Source: a virus
Length of the DNA stretch: 64,000 nucleotides
Strand: one strand, 5' to 3'
IMG/VR virus record: IMGVR_UViG_3300043446_004437
Coordinates: 124,001-188,000 of that record
The position numbers and the translations under genes were made by a program. Positions 6,644 to 15,200 of the stretch are shown in pieces. How positions within the stretch are numbered: the first letter of the stretch is position 1; the number at the start of each line of letters is the position of its first letter. Below the pieces are notes generated by a model. The model had not been told where the DNA came from, searched no databases, and saw only the letters and a program-made list of their open reading frames with translations.

Positions 6644-6970
6644 CTATTTGGTACCCTGTTGTGATTCTTTAATTAAAGAATATCTATCTCCAGTTTCTTT
6701 AGAAACTACAGAAAAACCATACGAAGCTGCCTCTTCTATGGCTAATTTTAAAGATTCTTTTTCTTCAAAAGAAACATTTGGGAGGGGGATGGCTACGGCG
6801 GCATAAACATCTATGTTTTCAAAATTGCCAATATTAACTTTTCTATTTACCCCGCAAATAAAAACTGGCGACGTCGTAATAGAAAGTTCCGCCGGAATAG
6901 AACTAACTAAATTATCTATTGGAGAATCAAATGAAGATGATTCTTGTGCACTTTTATTAATCTTAGGCAT
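6644..6970 (-). CDS. Hypothetical 108-aa protein
   Basis: A 108-residue protein of mixed alpha/beta character (SITTSPVFICGVNRKVNIG, then a Glu/Lys helix EEKESLKLAIEEAASYG). Its ATG overlaps the kinase stop by 8 nt, so it is translationally coupled. No motif recognised. Confidence 0.65.
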   Translation of the reverse strand: MPKINKSAQESSSFDSPIDNLVSSIPAELSITTSPVFICGVNRKVNIGNFENIDVYAAVAIPLPNVSFEEKESLKLAIEEAASYGFSVVSKETGDRYSLIKESQQGTK

Positions 6971-7745
6971 GTTGGTTTATTCCTATTCCAAGAAAAGCAA
7001 GTGTTGCCGACACCTGATCCTCTAAAGTCATGTGATTTGTATTAATAATTGTAGAAGCTATTTGCTTAACTTGTTCTGCTTCAAGCTCAGAACTGTGTTC
7101 TATCTGAGACTGATCCATCATTTTACCATCTCTTTTGACTAATCTTTCTCTTAGAACATCTTCGTCTGCATCAAAGCTGATAACAAAACCATTTGGCTGT
7201 TTTAAAATACCTTTCGCTTCATTCAGATACCTAACATCAGATATTATAACGCACATTGGGGCAATAGCATCATCGTCTAATTGTTGTTTTATATAATTTT
7301 TATATAATTTATTTGCTTTTATAATTGCCCAATTAGAAAAACAATTTGGATCAAACTCTCTGCAGATATCTCCAGCTTTTTGAAGAAAAGTTCTTGGTTT
7401 AGTTCCCTCTTTTTCTATAGGCAAAGAGTTTATTTGTCTTACCTTATCAACTAAAATATCATAATCTGGCATGTTGCCTATTGGTGAACCACCATATACT
7501 TCGTATAGAACATTGTGTAAAGCATAAAGCTTTCTTGAATCTTCGTTAAAACCTATAATGTTTTTTTTAATTGAAGCCATTTCATACAATGGAAGAGCGT
7601 AAAAAATATGATCCCAGTTCATGCCATATTTCATTGTTTCCATTGAGCCTTTTGGCAGAATGGTCTCTGCTACAGAAGTTTTGCCGCTACCTGCTTTGCC
7701 AGATAGGCCAAGTATTATTGGTTGATTTTCAATAATTTTTTTCAT
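6963..7745 (-). CDS. Deoxynucleoside monophosphate kinase-like
   Basis: A 260-residue P-loop kinase. The Walker A motif LSGKAGSGKTS is at residues ~14-24, and CVIISDVRYLNEA carries the DVR/R signature of phage dNMP kinases (T4 gp1 type). EHSSE near the end is also seen in that group. It would phosphorylate dNMPs, possibly including phage-specific nucleotides, to feed replication together with ThyX and the RNR. A TGATATACT element ends 6 nt before the ATG with no ribosome-binding site, suggesting leaderless expression. Confidence 0.8.
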   Translation of the reverse strand: MKKIIENQPIILGLSGKAGSGKTSVAETILPKGSMETMKYGMNWDHIFYALPLYEMASIKKNIIGFNEDSRKLYALHNVLYEVYGGSPIGNMPDYDILVDKVRQINSLPIEKEGTKPRTFLQKAGDICREFDPNCFSNWAIIKANKLYKNYIKQQLDDDAIAPMCVIISDVRYLNEAKGILKQPNGFVISFDADEDVLRERLVKRDGKMMDQSQIEHSSELEAEQVKQIASTIINTNHMTLEDQVSATLAFLGIGINQHA

Positions 7746-7751
7746 TGAAAC

Positions 7752-7760
7752 AGTATATCA
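7752..7760 (-). promoter_or_regulatory. Extended -10 promoter, leaderless spacing (kinase)
   Basis: TGATATACT on the minus strand, 6 nt before the ATG at 7745. Same geometry as the elements at 2716 and 26036. No Shine-Dalgarno sequence lies in between. Confidence 0.6.
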
Positions 7761-7765
7761 GATAA

Positions 7766-8194
7766 CTAACTTATTTTTTGGTTTCTGATTTCTAATTCAT
7801 CTAGAAAAGCATTTGCTAAAGCGTCTGGTTCCCAGACAAAAGCCCTAGGAACTTGCAACACTCTAAAGTTATACTCTGATCTTATTTCTTCCACTGTCAT
7901 TAAAAGAGGAATAAGTAATTTATTTTTGCATTCCCATCTTCCGCTAATTTGATTAGCCACAACGGCAGAATCTGTATATATAATTGGATCAATTAAATCT
8001 GCCATTGCAGAGATCAGCAAGCCGGCTATAACAGCTTCATACTCAGCTTCATTATTGGTTCTTGGGCCTAAGCCTCTTGAAAATTGAGCGATCTTTTTTC
8101 TGTTCTTATAGACAACAACTGAGCAGGCTGCTTCGCCAACTTTTTTTTGCCCTTGTCCTCTTGAGGCACCATCGCAAAAAACTTCAAAGTTCAT
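7766..8194 (-). CDS. Ribonuclease H (type I)
   Basis: A 142-residue RNase H-fold enzyme with the four acidic catalytic positions: D in FCDGASRG, E in NNEAEYEAV, D in YTDSAVV, and a final D in VWEPDALAN. Length is close to bacterial RNase HI (~155). It would remove RNA primers or R-loops during replication. The ATG at 8194 overlaps the stop of the upstream gene. Confidence 0.9.
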   Translation of the reverse strand: MNFEVFCDGASRGQGQKKVGEAACSVVVYKNRKKIAQFSRGLGPRTNNEAEYEAVIAGLLISAMADLIDPIIYTDSAVVANQISGRWECKNKLLIPLLMTVEEIRSEYNFRVLQVPRAFVWEPDALANAFLDELEIRNQKIS

Positions 8195-8403
8195 TAATCT
8201 ATTTCAACGTCGGATGGGATATTCAATTCTGTAGCCCTATTTTTTATACTTAACTCTTGATTCTGCCCAGAGACCGTATATGCAGCTACCAATAAATATC
8301 TTTCTTTTTTATACTCAACCTGAGTTGGAAAATCTAATTTTTTTCTTTTAGATGAATAGAATTCTTTAGCTTTATCAACAGCTCTATAGTGACCTATAAA
8401 CAC
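8194..8403 (-). CDS. Hypothetical 69-aa protein, GTG start
   Basis: A 69-residue basic N-terminal/beta protein of unknown function (FIGHYRAVDKAKEFY, then YLLVAAYTVSGQ). The start is GTG, supported by a strong AAAGGAGGT 4 nt upstream. It is coupled to the RNase H gene by an overlapping stop/start. Confidence 0.65.
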   Translation of the reverse strand: MFIGHYRAVDKAKEFYSSKRKKLDFPTQVEYKKERYLLVAAYTVSGQNQELSIKNRATELNIPSDVEID

Positions 8404-8414
8404 AATTACCTCCT

Positions 8415-8927
8415 TTAGTAAGTAGTAAAATCACTTTCAAGATAGTTACCTTTGCTTTCTCTATAGGCTGCTATTTGCATAGATTGGACTTTGTCCATAA
8501 GTTTTCTTGCAGATTCAGAAGCTATGCGTGCTGCACCCTCCATAGACTCAGCTAAGCTCAAAACAGCCTCGCAGGTTATTAGGGCAGAGTATTCATCCTC
8601 TGCTGCTTCCATCGCAGCTGCTTCTCTTTCTGCTTCATTTTTGCCAACTCTAGAAGACTTATATTTCTTTTTATATTTTCCTTCTATAATTTTATAATTA
8701 GCTCTTGCCATACCTGCAAATCGTGCAGCTCTTCCATAAACGTTAGATGTTTTTGCTACTAAAGAAGCCATGTTGTCTAAGCCAAGATCAATTGTATCTT
8801 CGTCTGGAATTTCTATAAAGTATTTATTTTTTGTTGAATCCATATATGAATTAATTACTTCTTGAATTTGCGGTCCAAGAAAGTCTGCAAGAAGTTGTTG
8901 AAGTTTTTCTAGCTCTTGACTATTCAT
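8415..8927 (-). CDS. Hypothetical helical 170-aa protein
   Basis: An all-helical protein (170 residues from the ATG at 8927; an ATG at 8933 adds two). AAAGG lies at good distance only for 8927. The middle is rich in Ala/Glu/Lys (NEAEREAAAMEAAEDEY, SMEGAARIASESARKL), giving probable coiled coil. It overlaps the end of the sigma-like gene. Its size and helical pattern resemble recombination-mediator or scaffold proteins, but nothing specific supports either. Confidence 0.65.
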   Translation of the reverse strand: MNSQELEKLQQLLADFLGPQIQEVINSYMDSTKNKYFIEIPDEDTIDLGLDNMASLVAKTSNVYGRAARFAGMARANYKIIEGKYKKKYKSSRVGKNEAEREAAAMEAAEDEYSALITCEAVLSLAESMEGAARIASESARKLMDKVQSMQIAAYRESKGNYLESDFTTY

Positions 8928-9797
8928 CGTCATCCTTTGTTGTTAAACCAAATTGTTTTATTAAATGCTGTAAGTCTTCATCTGTTTTGATTATCAATAC
9001 AATTTTTTCTTTTATTTCTTTTAGATGCTCTCTAACTGTATTTGGATGTTCATTAATCTTTAATGATATTTCACTAGATCTTTTTCCGTCTATGTACCTC
9101 CATTTTATCAGCTGTCTCTCCTGTATTGTCAACTTATCAAATGGAGGAAAATTTTTTTCTCCAACCACCCAAGCCTCATCTATATCTTCTGGTGAAAGAA
9201 TAGATTCTAATGAATATTCTTTTGGTTCTGCCTTAAAACCTGATTCAAAATTTTCACTTTCAGGATCAGTATCCGCATCGTCGTCTATAAGCGGAAAAGT
9301 TTTTCTACCTAATTGATCTATTAAAAATGTATCGACATTTTTCTTTAGCAAATAAAAGAAATAACTATACAAAAATCCGGCTAAATGGTATAGGTCCCTT
9401 AGCGGATTCTTTTTTTTCATACCTTTCAATGCATTGGAAAAATGTTACGTCTATAGTTTGCCTGATATCTTCTTCGTCTCCATATCTTTTGGCCATATAT
9501 ACTATGCCGGCCCATTATTTCTGATACGTCTTTATGATCTTTTTTGGCTAATTTATTTTTCATTAAAGCCATACGTGTATAAGGATTTTTTACGAATAAA
9601 CCAATAAATCTTCTTATATCATAGTCACCAAGATTATATCTTCCATGATAAATTAAAGCTACATACTTTGTTAAAAAATTATTGAAAACTTTTAACAATT
9701 CTTTTTTAGCTTTGTGATCTCCATCTTTTGCTTTTGCTATGAGATCTTGCATTTCGTTTTCTTCTAAATTGTAATATTGTTCTTTGTAAGCCGCCAT
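8920..9797 (-). CDS. Sigma-70-like transcription factor with two +1 frameshifts
   Basis: Read with two +1 shifts this is one 291-residue protein. Residues 1-95 look like sigma region 1.2/2 helices (IAKAKDGDHKAKKELLKVF). The middle RYGDEEDIRQTIDVTFFQC...PFS-G-FLYSYF corresponds to the region 2/3 core. Residues ~215-270 are a region 4 helix-turn-helix (LTIQERQLIKWRYIDG, SSEISLKINEHPNTVREHL). The zero frame breaks at codon 97 (GGC CGG C) and again at codon 140 (AGC CGG A). Skipping C at both gives a continuous protein. The start at 9797 overlaps the upstream TAA (TAATG). Likely directs RNA polymerase to late phage promoters. Confidence 0.7.
9376..9382 (-). promoter_or_regulatory. +1 frameshift site AGC CGG A (sigma, second)
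   Basis: The middle frame reads TTT AGC CGG ATT TTT GTA TAG. Skipping C gives AGC GGA TTT TTG TAT AGT TAT and joins the region 4 half. A nearby run of eight A is a poorer explanation because this site lies closest to the stop of the middle frame and fits the shared CGG rule. Confidence 0.7.
9506..9512 (-). promoter_or_regulatory. +1 frameshift site GGC CGG C (sigma, first)
   Basis: The zero frame reads ATA ATG GGC CGG CAT AGT. Dropping a C gives GGC GGC ATA GTA TAT ATG. A stop (TAA) in the +1 frame lies just upstream, so the shift must happen at or after ATG, i.e. within a few codons of CGG. Confidence 0.7.
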
Positions 9798-10360
9798 TAT
9801 TTTCCTTCCCAATAAATTATATTTTCAGCGTATTCGGACCTTATATCCTCGTAATACACAATATTGTTTACGCCTAGATCAATAAAAAAATCAACTGCAT
9901 CTCGCGCATACTTGCTCACTATGCATGTAAGTTTGTCAAACTCTTTTGGATAATACCTTTTAAACCTTTTTATTTTTGTTTTACTTTTAGGATCTAGATA
10001 TCCTTTTATTTCAACCCATTCTTCTGTTAAAGGTAAATAAAAATCTGGCGTATACCCTTTGACTCCCCTTTTTATTGGAAAAGAAAATACAGTTGGTTCA
10101 AATTCATATTTGATTTTATATGCGTTTAATATCCTTACAAAATTAGCTTCCCAATTTGATCTAACATTTAAATCTATATCTTTTCTATATCCAGTTTTTG
10201 TATGTTTGTAAGCGTTGCCAGACCTGGGAGGTTTTTTTGTTTCGTCTGTTATAATTTCTTCTGCAATTTTATCGCCTTGTATCTTTTTGAAGTTTGGATG
10301 GTTTTTTATTTTTGATCTAGAAATAAAAAAATCTTTTGACTTGACAACCACAGTTCCCAT
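9797..10360 (-). CDS. PD-(D/E)XK-type endonuclease
   Basis: A 187-residue protein with the core RSNWEANFVRILN, then YTPDFYLP and EWVEIKGYL. That fits the E...PD...ExK layout of the PD-(D/E)XK fold as used in phage resolvases and restriction-like nucleases. No DNA-recognition domain is obvious beyond the basic N-terminal 60 residues. It is the first gene of the minus transcript that starts at the promoter near 10400, and may act on replication or recombination intermediates. Confidence 0.75.
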   Translation of the reverse strand: MGTVVVKSKDFFISRSKIKNHPNFKKIQGDKIAEEIITDETKKPPRSGNAYKHTKTGYRKDIDLNVRSNWEANFVRILNAYKIKYEFEPTVFSFPIKRGVKGYTPDFYLPLTEEWVEIKGYLDPKSKTKIKRFKRYYPKEFDKLTCIVSKYARDAVDFFIDLGVNNIVYYEDIRSEYAENIIYWEGK

Positions 10361-10374
10361 TGTGTAACCTCTAT

Positions 10375-10403
10375 TGTGTTATATCCACTACGTATATTAT
10401 ACT
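10375..10403 (+). promoter_or_regulatory. Plus-strand promoter of the 56-aa gene
   Basis: TTGTGT (10375-10380), 17-nt spacer, TATACT (10398-10403). It faces, and shares its -10 with, the minus-strand promoter of the nuclease gene. Confidence 0.65.
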
Positions 10404-10424
10404 TTAAATAAATCTAAAAAACAA
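10396..10424 (-). promoter_or_regulatory. Minus-strand promoter of nuclease/sigma operon
   Basis: TTGTTT (10419-10424), 17-nt spacer, TATAAT (10396-10401) on the minus strand. Its -10 overlaps the plus-strand -10, so polymerases could not occupy both promoters at once. Confidence 0.65.
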
Positions 10425-10440
10425 GCAACTTTTAAGTTGC
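10425..10440. promoter_or_regulatory. Inverted repeat, possible operator
   Basis: GCAACTT-TT-AAGTTGC, perfect 7-nt arms around two bases. It lies next to the minus-strand -35 and just inside the plus-strand transcript, where a bound regulator could affect both directions. As RNA it would form a 5'-leader hairpin of the 56-aa gene. Confidence 0.5.
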
Positions 10441-10471
10441 AAAATCCCAAAGGAATAGGTATAGTAAAACC

Positions 10472-10642
10472 ATGACAAATACAACAGTAAGAAACCTATT
10501 AGACAGCATGCACCAGGTAGCCAATGAAAACGCTATCGAGTCACTAGTCAATGACTATGGCTTTGCAAACGATACAGCTATTAAGCTTGTAACAGAGTTT
10601 GATGGTAACGATTTCGACATTGCCACCGAAGCTTCTTTCTAG
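10472..10642 (+). CDS. 56-aa acidic protein, only plus-strand gene
   Basis: A 56-residue acidic protein (MTNTTVRNLLDSMHQVANE..., ending FDGNDFDIATEASF) with two predicted helices. It has its own promoter and a strong terminator, forming a complete one-gene unit of opposite orientation to all others. AAAGGAA lies farther upstream than usual (about 18 nt) and GGT about 12 nt. Composition, with balanced codons and no Lys tail, is unlike the minus-strand mini-proteins. Function unknown; an early-expressed host-takeover or regulatory peptide is possible. Confidence 0.7.
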   Translation: MTNTTVRNLLDSMHQVANENAIESLVNDYGFANDTAIKLVTEFDGNDFDIATEASF

Positions 10643-10654
10643 TAATTAAATTAA

Positions 10655-10686
10655 AACCCCGTCACTTTTAGTGGCGGGGTTTTTTT
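10655..10686 (+). terminator. Rho-independent terminator (bidirectional)
   Basis: Stem AACCCCGTCAC/GTGGCGGGGTT with a TTTTA loop and one G-T pair, followed by seven T. It ends the plus-strand 56-aa gene. The complement also carries T residues after the stem, so it may stop minus-strand reading from the nuclease gene at 10697. Confidence 0.9.
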
Positions 10687-10696
10687 ATTGTCTTAA

Positions 10697-11495
10697 TTAA
10701 GACCAAGAACTTTTTTTATTTCTAAAGACTCCCACGCCACATTGTTCAGTTTTGGCGTAATCACAATATGAACACGCTCTAACATTAGACGTAGCTGCAA
10801 AAGAATTATCATCTATAATTTTTTGTATCAAAGACAACAATCTTATTTTTACATTTTCTAGATCTTCTACTGTAAACAAATGCCCTTTTCTTCTTCCCGA
10901 TCTTAAATAATGCAACTCAGCATATATCTCTTTATCGGGCATCAGGTTGTGAACAGCAAGCGCGTATATGCCAAGCTGAAGGTTTTCAGCGATACCTTTT
11001 TGTGATACTTCCCATTTGCCAGTCTTATAGTCAATAATGTTAACCCTATCTCCGACCACATCTATTCTATCTATATAACCAATCATAGAATAGTTGCCTA
11101 TAATAAAATTAAAGGCATGTTCTTTATCAAAGACGTCAAAAGTAGAATCTATATTTTGATCATAGAATTCATCTATAATATTCTTGCCAACAGATATTAA
11201 ATCTTGAGATATTTTATTTTCTGGATCTAATTTATTTTGATTTAAATCAAATTCTTTTACCATCTCTTCATGGTCTAATGGCTTTTCTTTGTCAACAACC
11301 TTTTCTAATACGGCATGGACTATATTTCCGAAGGGTAGCTGCCTCACCAAAAAGTCTTGGTTCTTTTTGTATATAAGAATAAAAATATTTAGAAGGACAT
11401 TGTAAGTATGTATCTATCCTTGAGTAAGAAAATTCAGTAAGCGCAAGCTTTTGTATTGGATCTAAGTCTTTTAATTTTTTTAAAACAATTGACAT
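10697..11495 (-). CDS. Cas4/RecB-type nuclease with +1 frameshift
   Basis: Read with one +1 shift this is a 265-residue PD-(D/E)XK exonuclease. C33 (YLQCPSKY), the helix motif L-G-NIVHAVLE (residues 55-63), GYIDRID (D142), IIDYKTGK (D155, K157) and a C-terminal Cys cluster ACSYCDYAKTEQC (residues ~240-252) match Cas4/AddB-like nucleases that bind a 4Fe-4S cluster. The break is at codon 56, CTT CGG A. Skipping C supplies the family glycine four residues before the catalytic His. Without the shift only a 67-residue fragment is made. Likely processes DNA ends in replication or recombination. Confidence 0.8.
11327..11333 (-). promoter_or_regulatory. +1 frameshift site CTT CGG A (nuclease)
   Basis: The zero frame reads GCT ACC CTT CGG AAA TAT. 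Skipping C gives CTT GGA AAT ATA GTC CAT. The eight bases CTTCGGAA are identical to the endolysin site, although the two genes are otherwise unrelated. Confidence 0.8.
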
Positions 11496-11498
11496 TTA

Positions 11499-11663
11499 TT
11501 ATTCCGTACCATGCTCCGCAACAAGCGCGCCGTCTGCGTCGTATTCTTTTCCGTCTTCAATTGTATGACCGTTCTTCAGGTTTAAGAATCTATTTTCACC
11601 AATAGAAACCCAACCGGTTTCGCCCATCTCCATGAAATCGCCTTCAATATATGGCCATTGCAT
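11499..11663 (-). CDS. Hypothetical 54-aa acidic protein
   Basis: A 54-residue acidic protein (MQWPYIEGDFMEMGETGWV..., then YDADGALVAEHGTE), probably a small beta fold. A GAGCAAGGT leader precedes the ATG. It lies 3 nt from the Cas4-like gene. No family recognised. Confidence 0.65.
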   Translation of the reverse strand: MQWPYIEGDFMEMGETGWVSIGENRFLNLKNGHTIEDGKEYDADGALVAEHGTE

Positions 11664-11672
11664 ACCTTGCTC

Positions 11673-11882
11673 CTATCTTACAGATATAACTGTATTGTTT
11701 ATAGAGTCTATGTTAAAATAGTAATTTAACAAACCATATATATCATGCAACTCAGCCTTTGAAGCATTGAAACCCACCATCCCCAGCTGTAAAAAGAACG
11801 TTTCATCTGCTCCAGGTGGCGCTTGATATTCTATAAGCTGCACATCATTTAATAGCATTCTTCCATTTTCTTCTTTAGACAT
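11673..11882 (-). CDS. Hypothetical 69-aa protein
   Basis: A 69-residue protein. I chose the ATG at 11882 because it forms a TAATG overlap with the upstream Cys-rich gene and is preceded by AGAGGA. It contains LNDVQLIEYQAPPGADETFF and a FNASKAELHDIYGLLNYYF helix. Unknown function. Confidence 0.65.
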   Translation of the reverse strand: MSKEENGRMLLNDVQLIEYQAPPGADETFFLQLGMVGFNASKAELHDIYGLLNYYFNIDSINNTVISVR

Positions 11883-12253
11883 TAGTCCTCCTCTATTATT
11901 GTTATTGGGTTCCATGTTGGGTCATTCATTTTTTCTCTCATATCTTTCACATAAGAATCCCAATCTCTTTCGTCTTGAGACTTCTTTTGATATTCCACTC
12001 TACCTCTAAAAGGATTACTTTTAAATTTTACTATAAAACTTTTACCACCATTTTTTGGTGTCCAACGAAGGTTACCATTCTTACAATCGCAAAAATCATC
12101 ATTGTTAACATCTATCATTCCCTTTGGATCAAATCTGCCGCTACATTTATTGCATGCGGTGTATCGCCCCTTATCTCCACATCTACTACAAGATGTGCAG
12201 TAGGTCCAACACGGTCTTTCGGAAGGGTTTTTGTAAGTACCTGGCAAAGCCAT
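11882..12253 (-). CDS. Cys-rich zinc-binding protein
   Basis: A 123-residue protein. The N-terminal half carries Cys pairs (CWTYCTSC, CGDKGRYTACNKC, CDC), about eight cysteines, which suggests two zinc sites of DnaJ-like or zinc-ribbon type. The C-terminal half is charged and helical. It lies directly upstream of PolIII-alpha in the replication block, so a nucleic-acid or replisome-binding role is plausible but unproven. Confidence 0.7.
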   Translation of the reverse strand: MALPGTYKNPSERPCWTYCTSCSRCGDKGRYTACNKCSGRFDPKGMIDVNNDDFCDCKNGNLRWTPKNGGKSFIVKFKSNPFRGRVEYQKKSQDERDWDSYVKDMREKMNDPTWNPITIIEED

Positions 12254-15200
12254 TTATATCTCCAATTCTAATATTTGATTAATAGAATCAACAATTTTAC
12301 CTGATGCAAGTATATCAAATTTATATACAAATTTATGATTATTATCAATAATTTCTAAAAACACAGGTCTATTACCTTTATTAGAGCTGATCAAATCATA
12401 TACCTTTTCAAAAGTAGTTTGACTTAAATTGTTTTTAGCTGATAAAACTATTGGTTTACCACCAGAAAATATTTTAGAATCTATTTTTTCTGATGAATTA
12501 TAGAATAATTTAACAACAGAATTTTCATCATCTGTTTCTCTATTTAAGAATGCATTTATTATAAATATATCTCCTGGGTTAAATTCTTCATCAGATATAT
12601 CTTTTGCATTCTTGGGGAAGATTATAACTTCTATGCTAGAGCTTATATCTTCTATCTCTAGCTTATACATTTTCTGACCTTTTTTTGTAGTCATTTTTTT
12701 ATTAGAAACAATTATGCCACCTACCTTAACAGAGGTGCCGCCTGCACAATCTATAAGATCAACAATCTCATGAGTAATTTGGTTCTTTAATATATCCCAG
12801 ATGCCAAGAACAGGGTGGTTAGTTACATATATGCCTAGCTGTTCTCTTTCTTTTTCTAAAACTTCTAGTTCAACTTTTCTACTTAGTTCTGTGCTTAAAT
12901 CATCAACTAGTTCATCAAGCGCCCCAGAAAAACCTAAATTTTCTAAAGTAGATTTTTTTAATATTGATGGGTCACATCTTCTGTAGAAATCATATAAAGA
13001 AATGTAAGGGTTAGCGCTGTCTCTGCATGAGACGATAGAGTCTGCTATCGATAAGCCAATACCATCTATCGCAGACAAACCAAATATAATTGAGTTGTTA
13101 TTAACAACTTCAAAATCTACTCCAGAATAATTTATTGAAGGAGGTAAAACTTCTAGGTTCATTTTTCTACAATCAGAAAGATATAACGCCTGCTTATCTT
13201 TATTGCCAACAACAGAAGTCATTAAGGCAGCCATGTACTCTACGGTATAATTTGCTTTTAGATAGGCGGTTGTATACGAGATCATAGCATAGCTTGCGGC
13301 GTGTGCCCTATTAAACCCATAACCACCAAAGTATTCAATATCTGAATATATTTTATTAGCTTTATCTTCTGAAATATCAGAAACTTTAATGCAGCCATCA
13401 ACAAACTTTGTTCTAAACAAAGAGATTTTATCCATTTGTTTTTTGCCAATAGCCTTACGTAAATCGTCAGCTTCAGCCGAAGTAAAGCCAGCAAGTTCTC
13501 TAGCAACGCCCAACACATCTTCCTGATACAACATAATACCAAGAGAAGGAGCTAGAACATTTTGCAGCTTTTCATGGTCGTATGAAATTTTTGAGCGACC
13601 ATGTTTTCTGTCGATGTACAGCTTGTCCATTCCCGAACCCATTGGACCTGGTCTATATAAAGATATTAAAGCCATGATGTCTTCTATATTTTGCGGCTGC
13701 ATTTGAATCATTAGTTGACGCATACCTGAAGACTCTAATTGGAATACCCCAACAGAATTACCCTTACAGAGTTCTTCATATGTTTTGATGTCATCCAAAG
13801 GTATAAGTTCTATATCTAACTTTTCACCTCTATTTTTTTCTATCAACTTTAAGCACGAATCAATGACGCCTAAGTTTCTTAGCCCAAGAAAATCTATTTT
13901 CAATAGACCACACTGCTCAACTCTGCCCATGTCCCACTGAGTTACCAGTGGCGCATCTACACCCTTTTGCATAACAGGAAGATACTCTGTTAGCGGTCCC
14001 TTTGATATAACCACGCCAGCTGCATGTATACCAGTCTGTCGCACTAACCCCTCTAACCCAAAAGCTGTATCTACTATAAGCTTTGAATCGCTATTAGAGT
14101 TGTACTCTACTCTAAACTCACTGACTTCCATGCATTCAGATAAATTTTTTGATATACCCAAGATAGGAGCTGGAACTAACTTAGCAATCTTATCCCCAGA
14201 TATAAAATCATAACCAAGAGCTCGTGCCGCATCGCGCAAAGACTGTCTTGCTCCAGTTCTGTTAAATGTACAAATATGAGCTACTCTATCTTCTCCATAT
14301 TTTGTTCTAGCATAATCTATGACCTTATCTCTGTGTCGATCATCAAAGTCAAGATCAATATCTGGCATCGACTTTCTGCCTTCTACCAAAAAACGTTCAA
14401 ACATTAAACCAAATCTAATAGGATCAAGATTTGTAATATCAAAAGCGTAAGAAAGAACGCTACCTGCAGCAGAACCTCTACCCCAGCCAACCCTAATGTT
14501 ATTGTCTTTAGCCCATTTAACTAAATCAGAAACAACCAAAAAGTATTCCGAGAAGCCCATTTCTTTTACGACTTTTATTTCATGATTAGCTCTGTCGATT
14601 ATGTTTTGTGGAAGTGGATCACCATATTTTTTCTTTAAACCATCCCACGCTAATCTTTCAAAATACTGATTAGGTTTTTCATTTGTTGGAATAGGAAAAT
14701 CTGGGAAATGAATTTCTCCTAAATTTAAATTTAGATCAACCATTTCATTTACGTGCATAGTATTTTCTAGCCACTGCTCATCAAATATTTGAGACATTTC
14801 TTGATAAGACTGAAGATAAAATTTATCTCCGGAAAAAGAAAATCTATCTGGAGTATTTATATTTGAGTTTGTTGCAACACATAACATTATGTCATGCGCT
14901 TTTGCGTCATGCTGATGTACATAATGACAGTCACCAGTGGGGACTATTCTTGCTCCAATAGTATTCGCTATTTTTATTAGATCTGGTATAATCTTTTTTT
15001 GTTCGCTCAAACCATGATTCTGTATTTCTATAAAATAATTCTCTTTACCCACGATAGACTGCATGGTCGCAGCATACTTTAATGCCGCGTTGTAATCGTT
15101 TCTGAGAAGAGCTTGAGACACTTCGCCGTTAAGACACCCAGACAAGACAATAAGGCCCCCAGAATGCTCTGAGATCAAATTGTGGTCCAATCTTGGCTTT

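Noticed and set aside
9404-9415. Run of eight A in the sigma-like gene as a slippery -1 site
   Set aside because: The needed correction is +1, not -1, and the CGG at 9377-9379 explains it by the same rule as the other four sites.
3954-11495. Inteins or introns splitting the broken genes
   Set aside because: No inserted sequence lies between the halves; each pair overlaps in different frames with one extra base.
13282-13542. 86-codon frame within dnaE
   Set aside because: Out of phase with the intact polymerase motifs GYGFNRAHAAS; a shadow, not a break.
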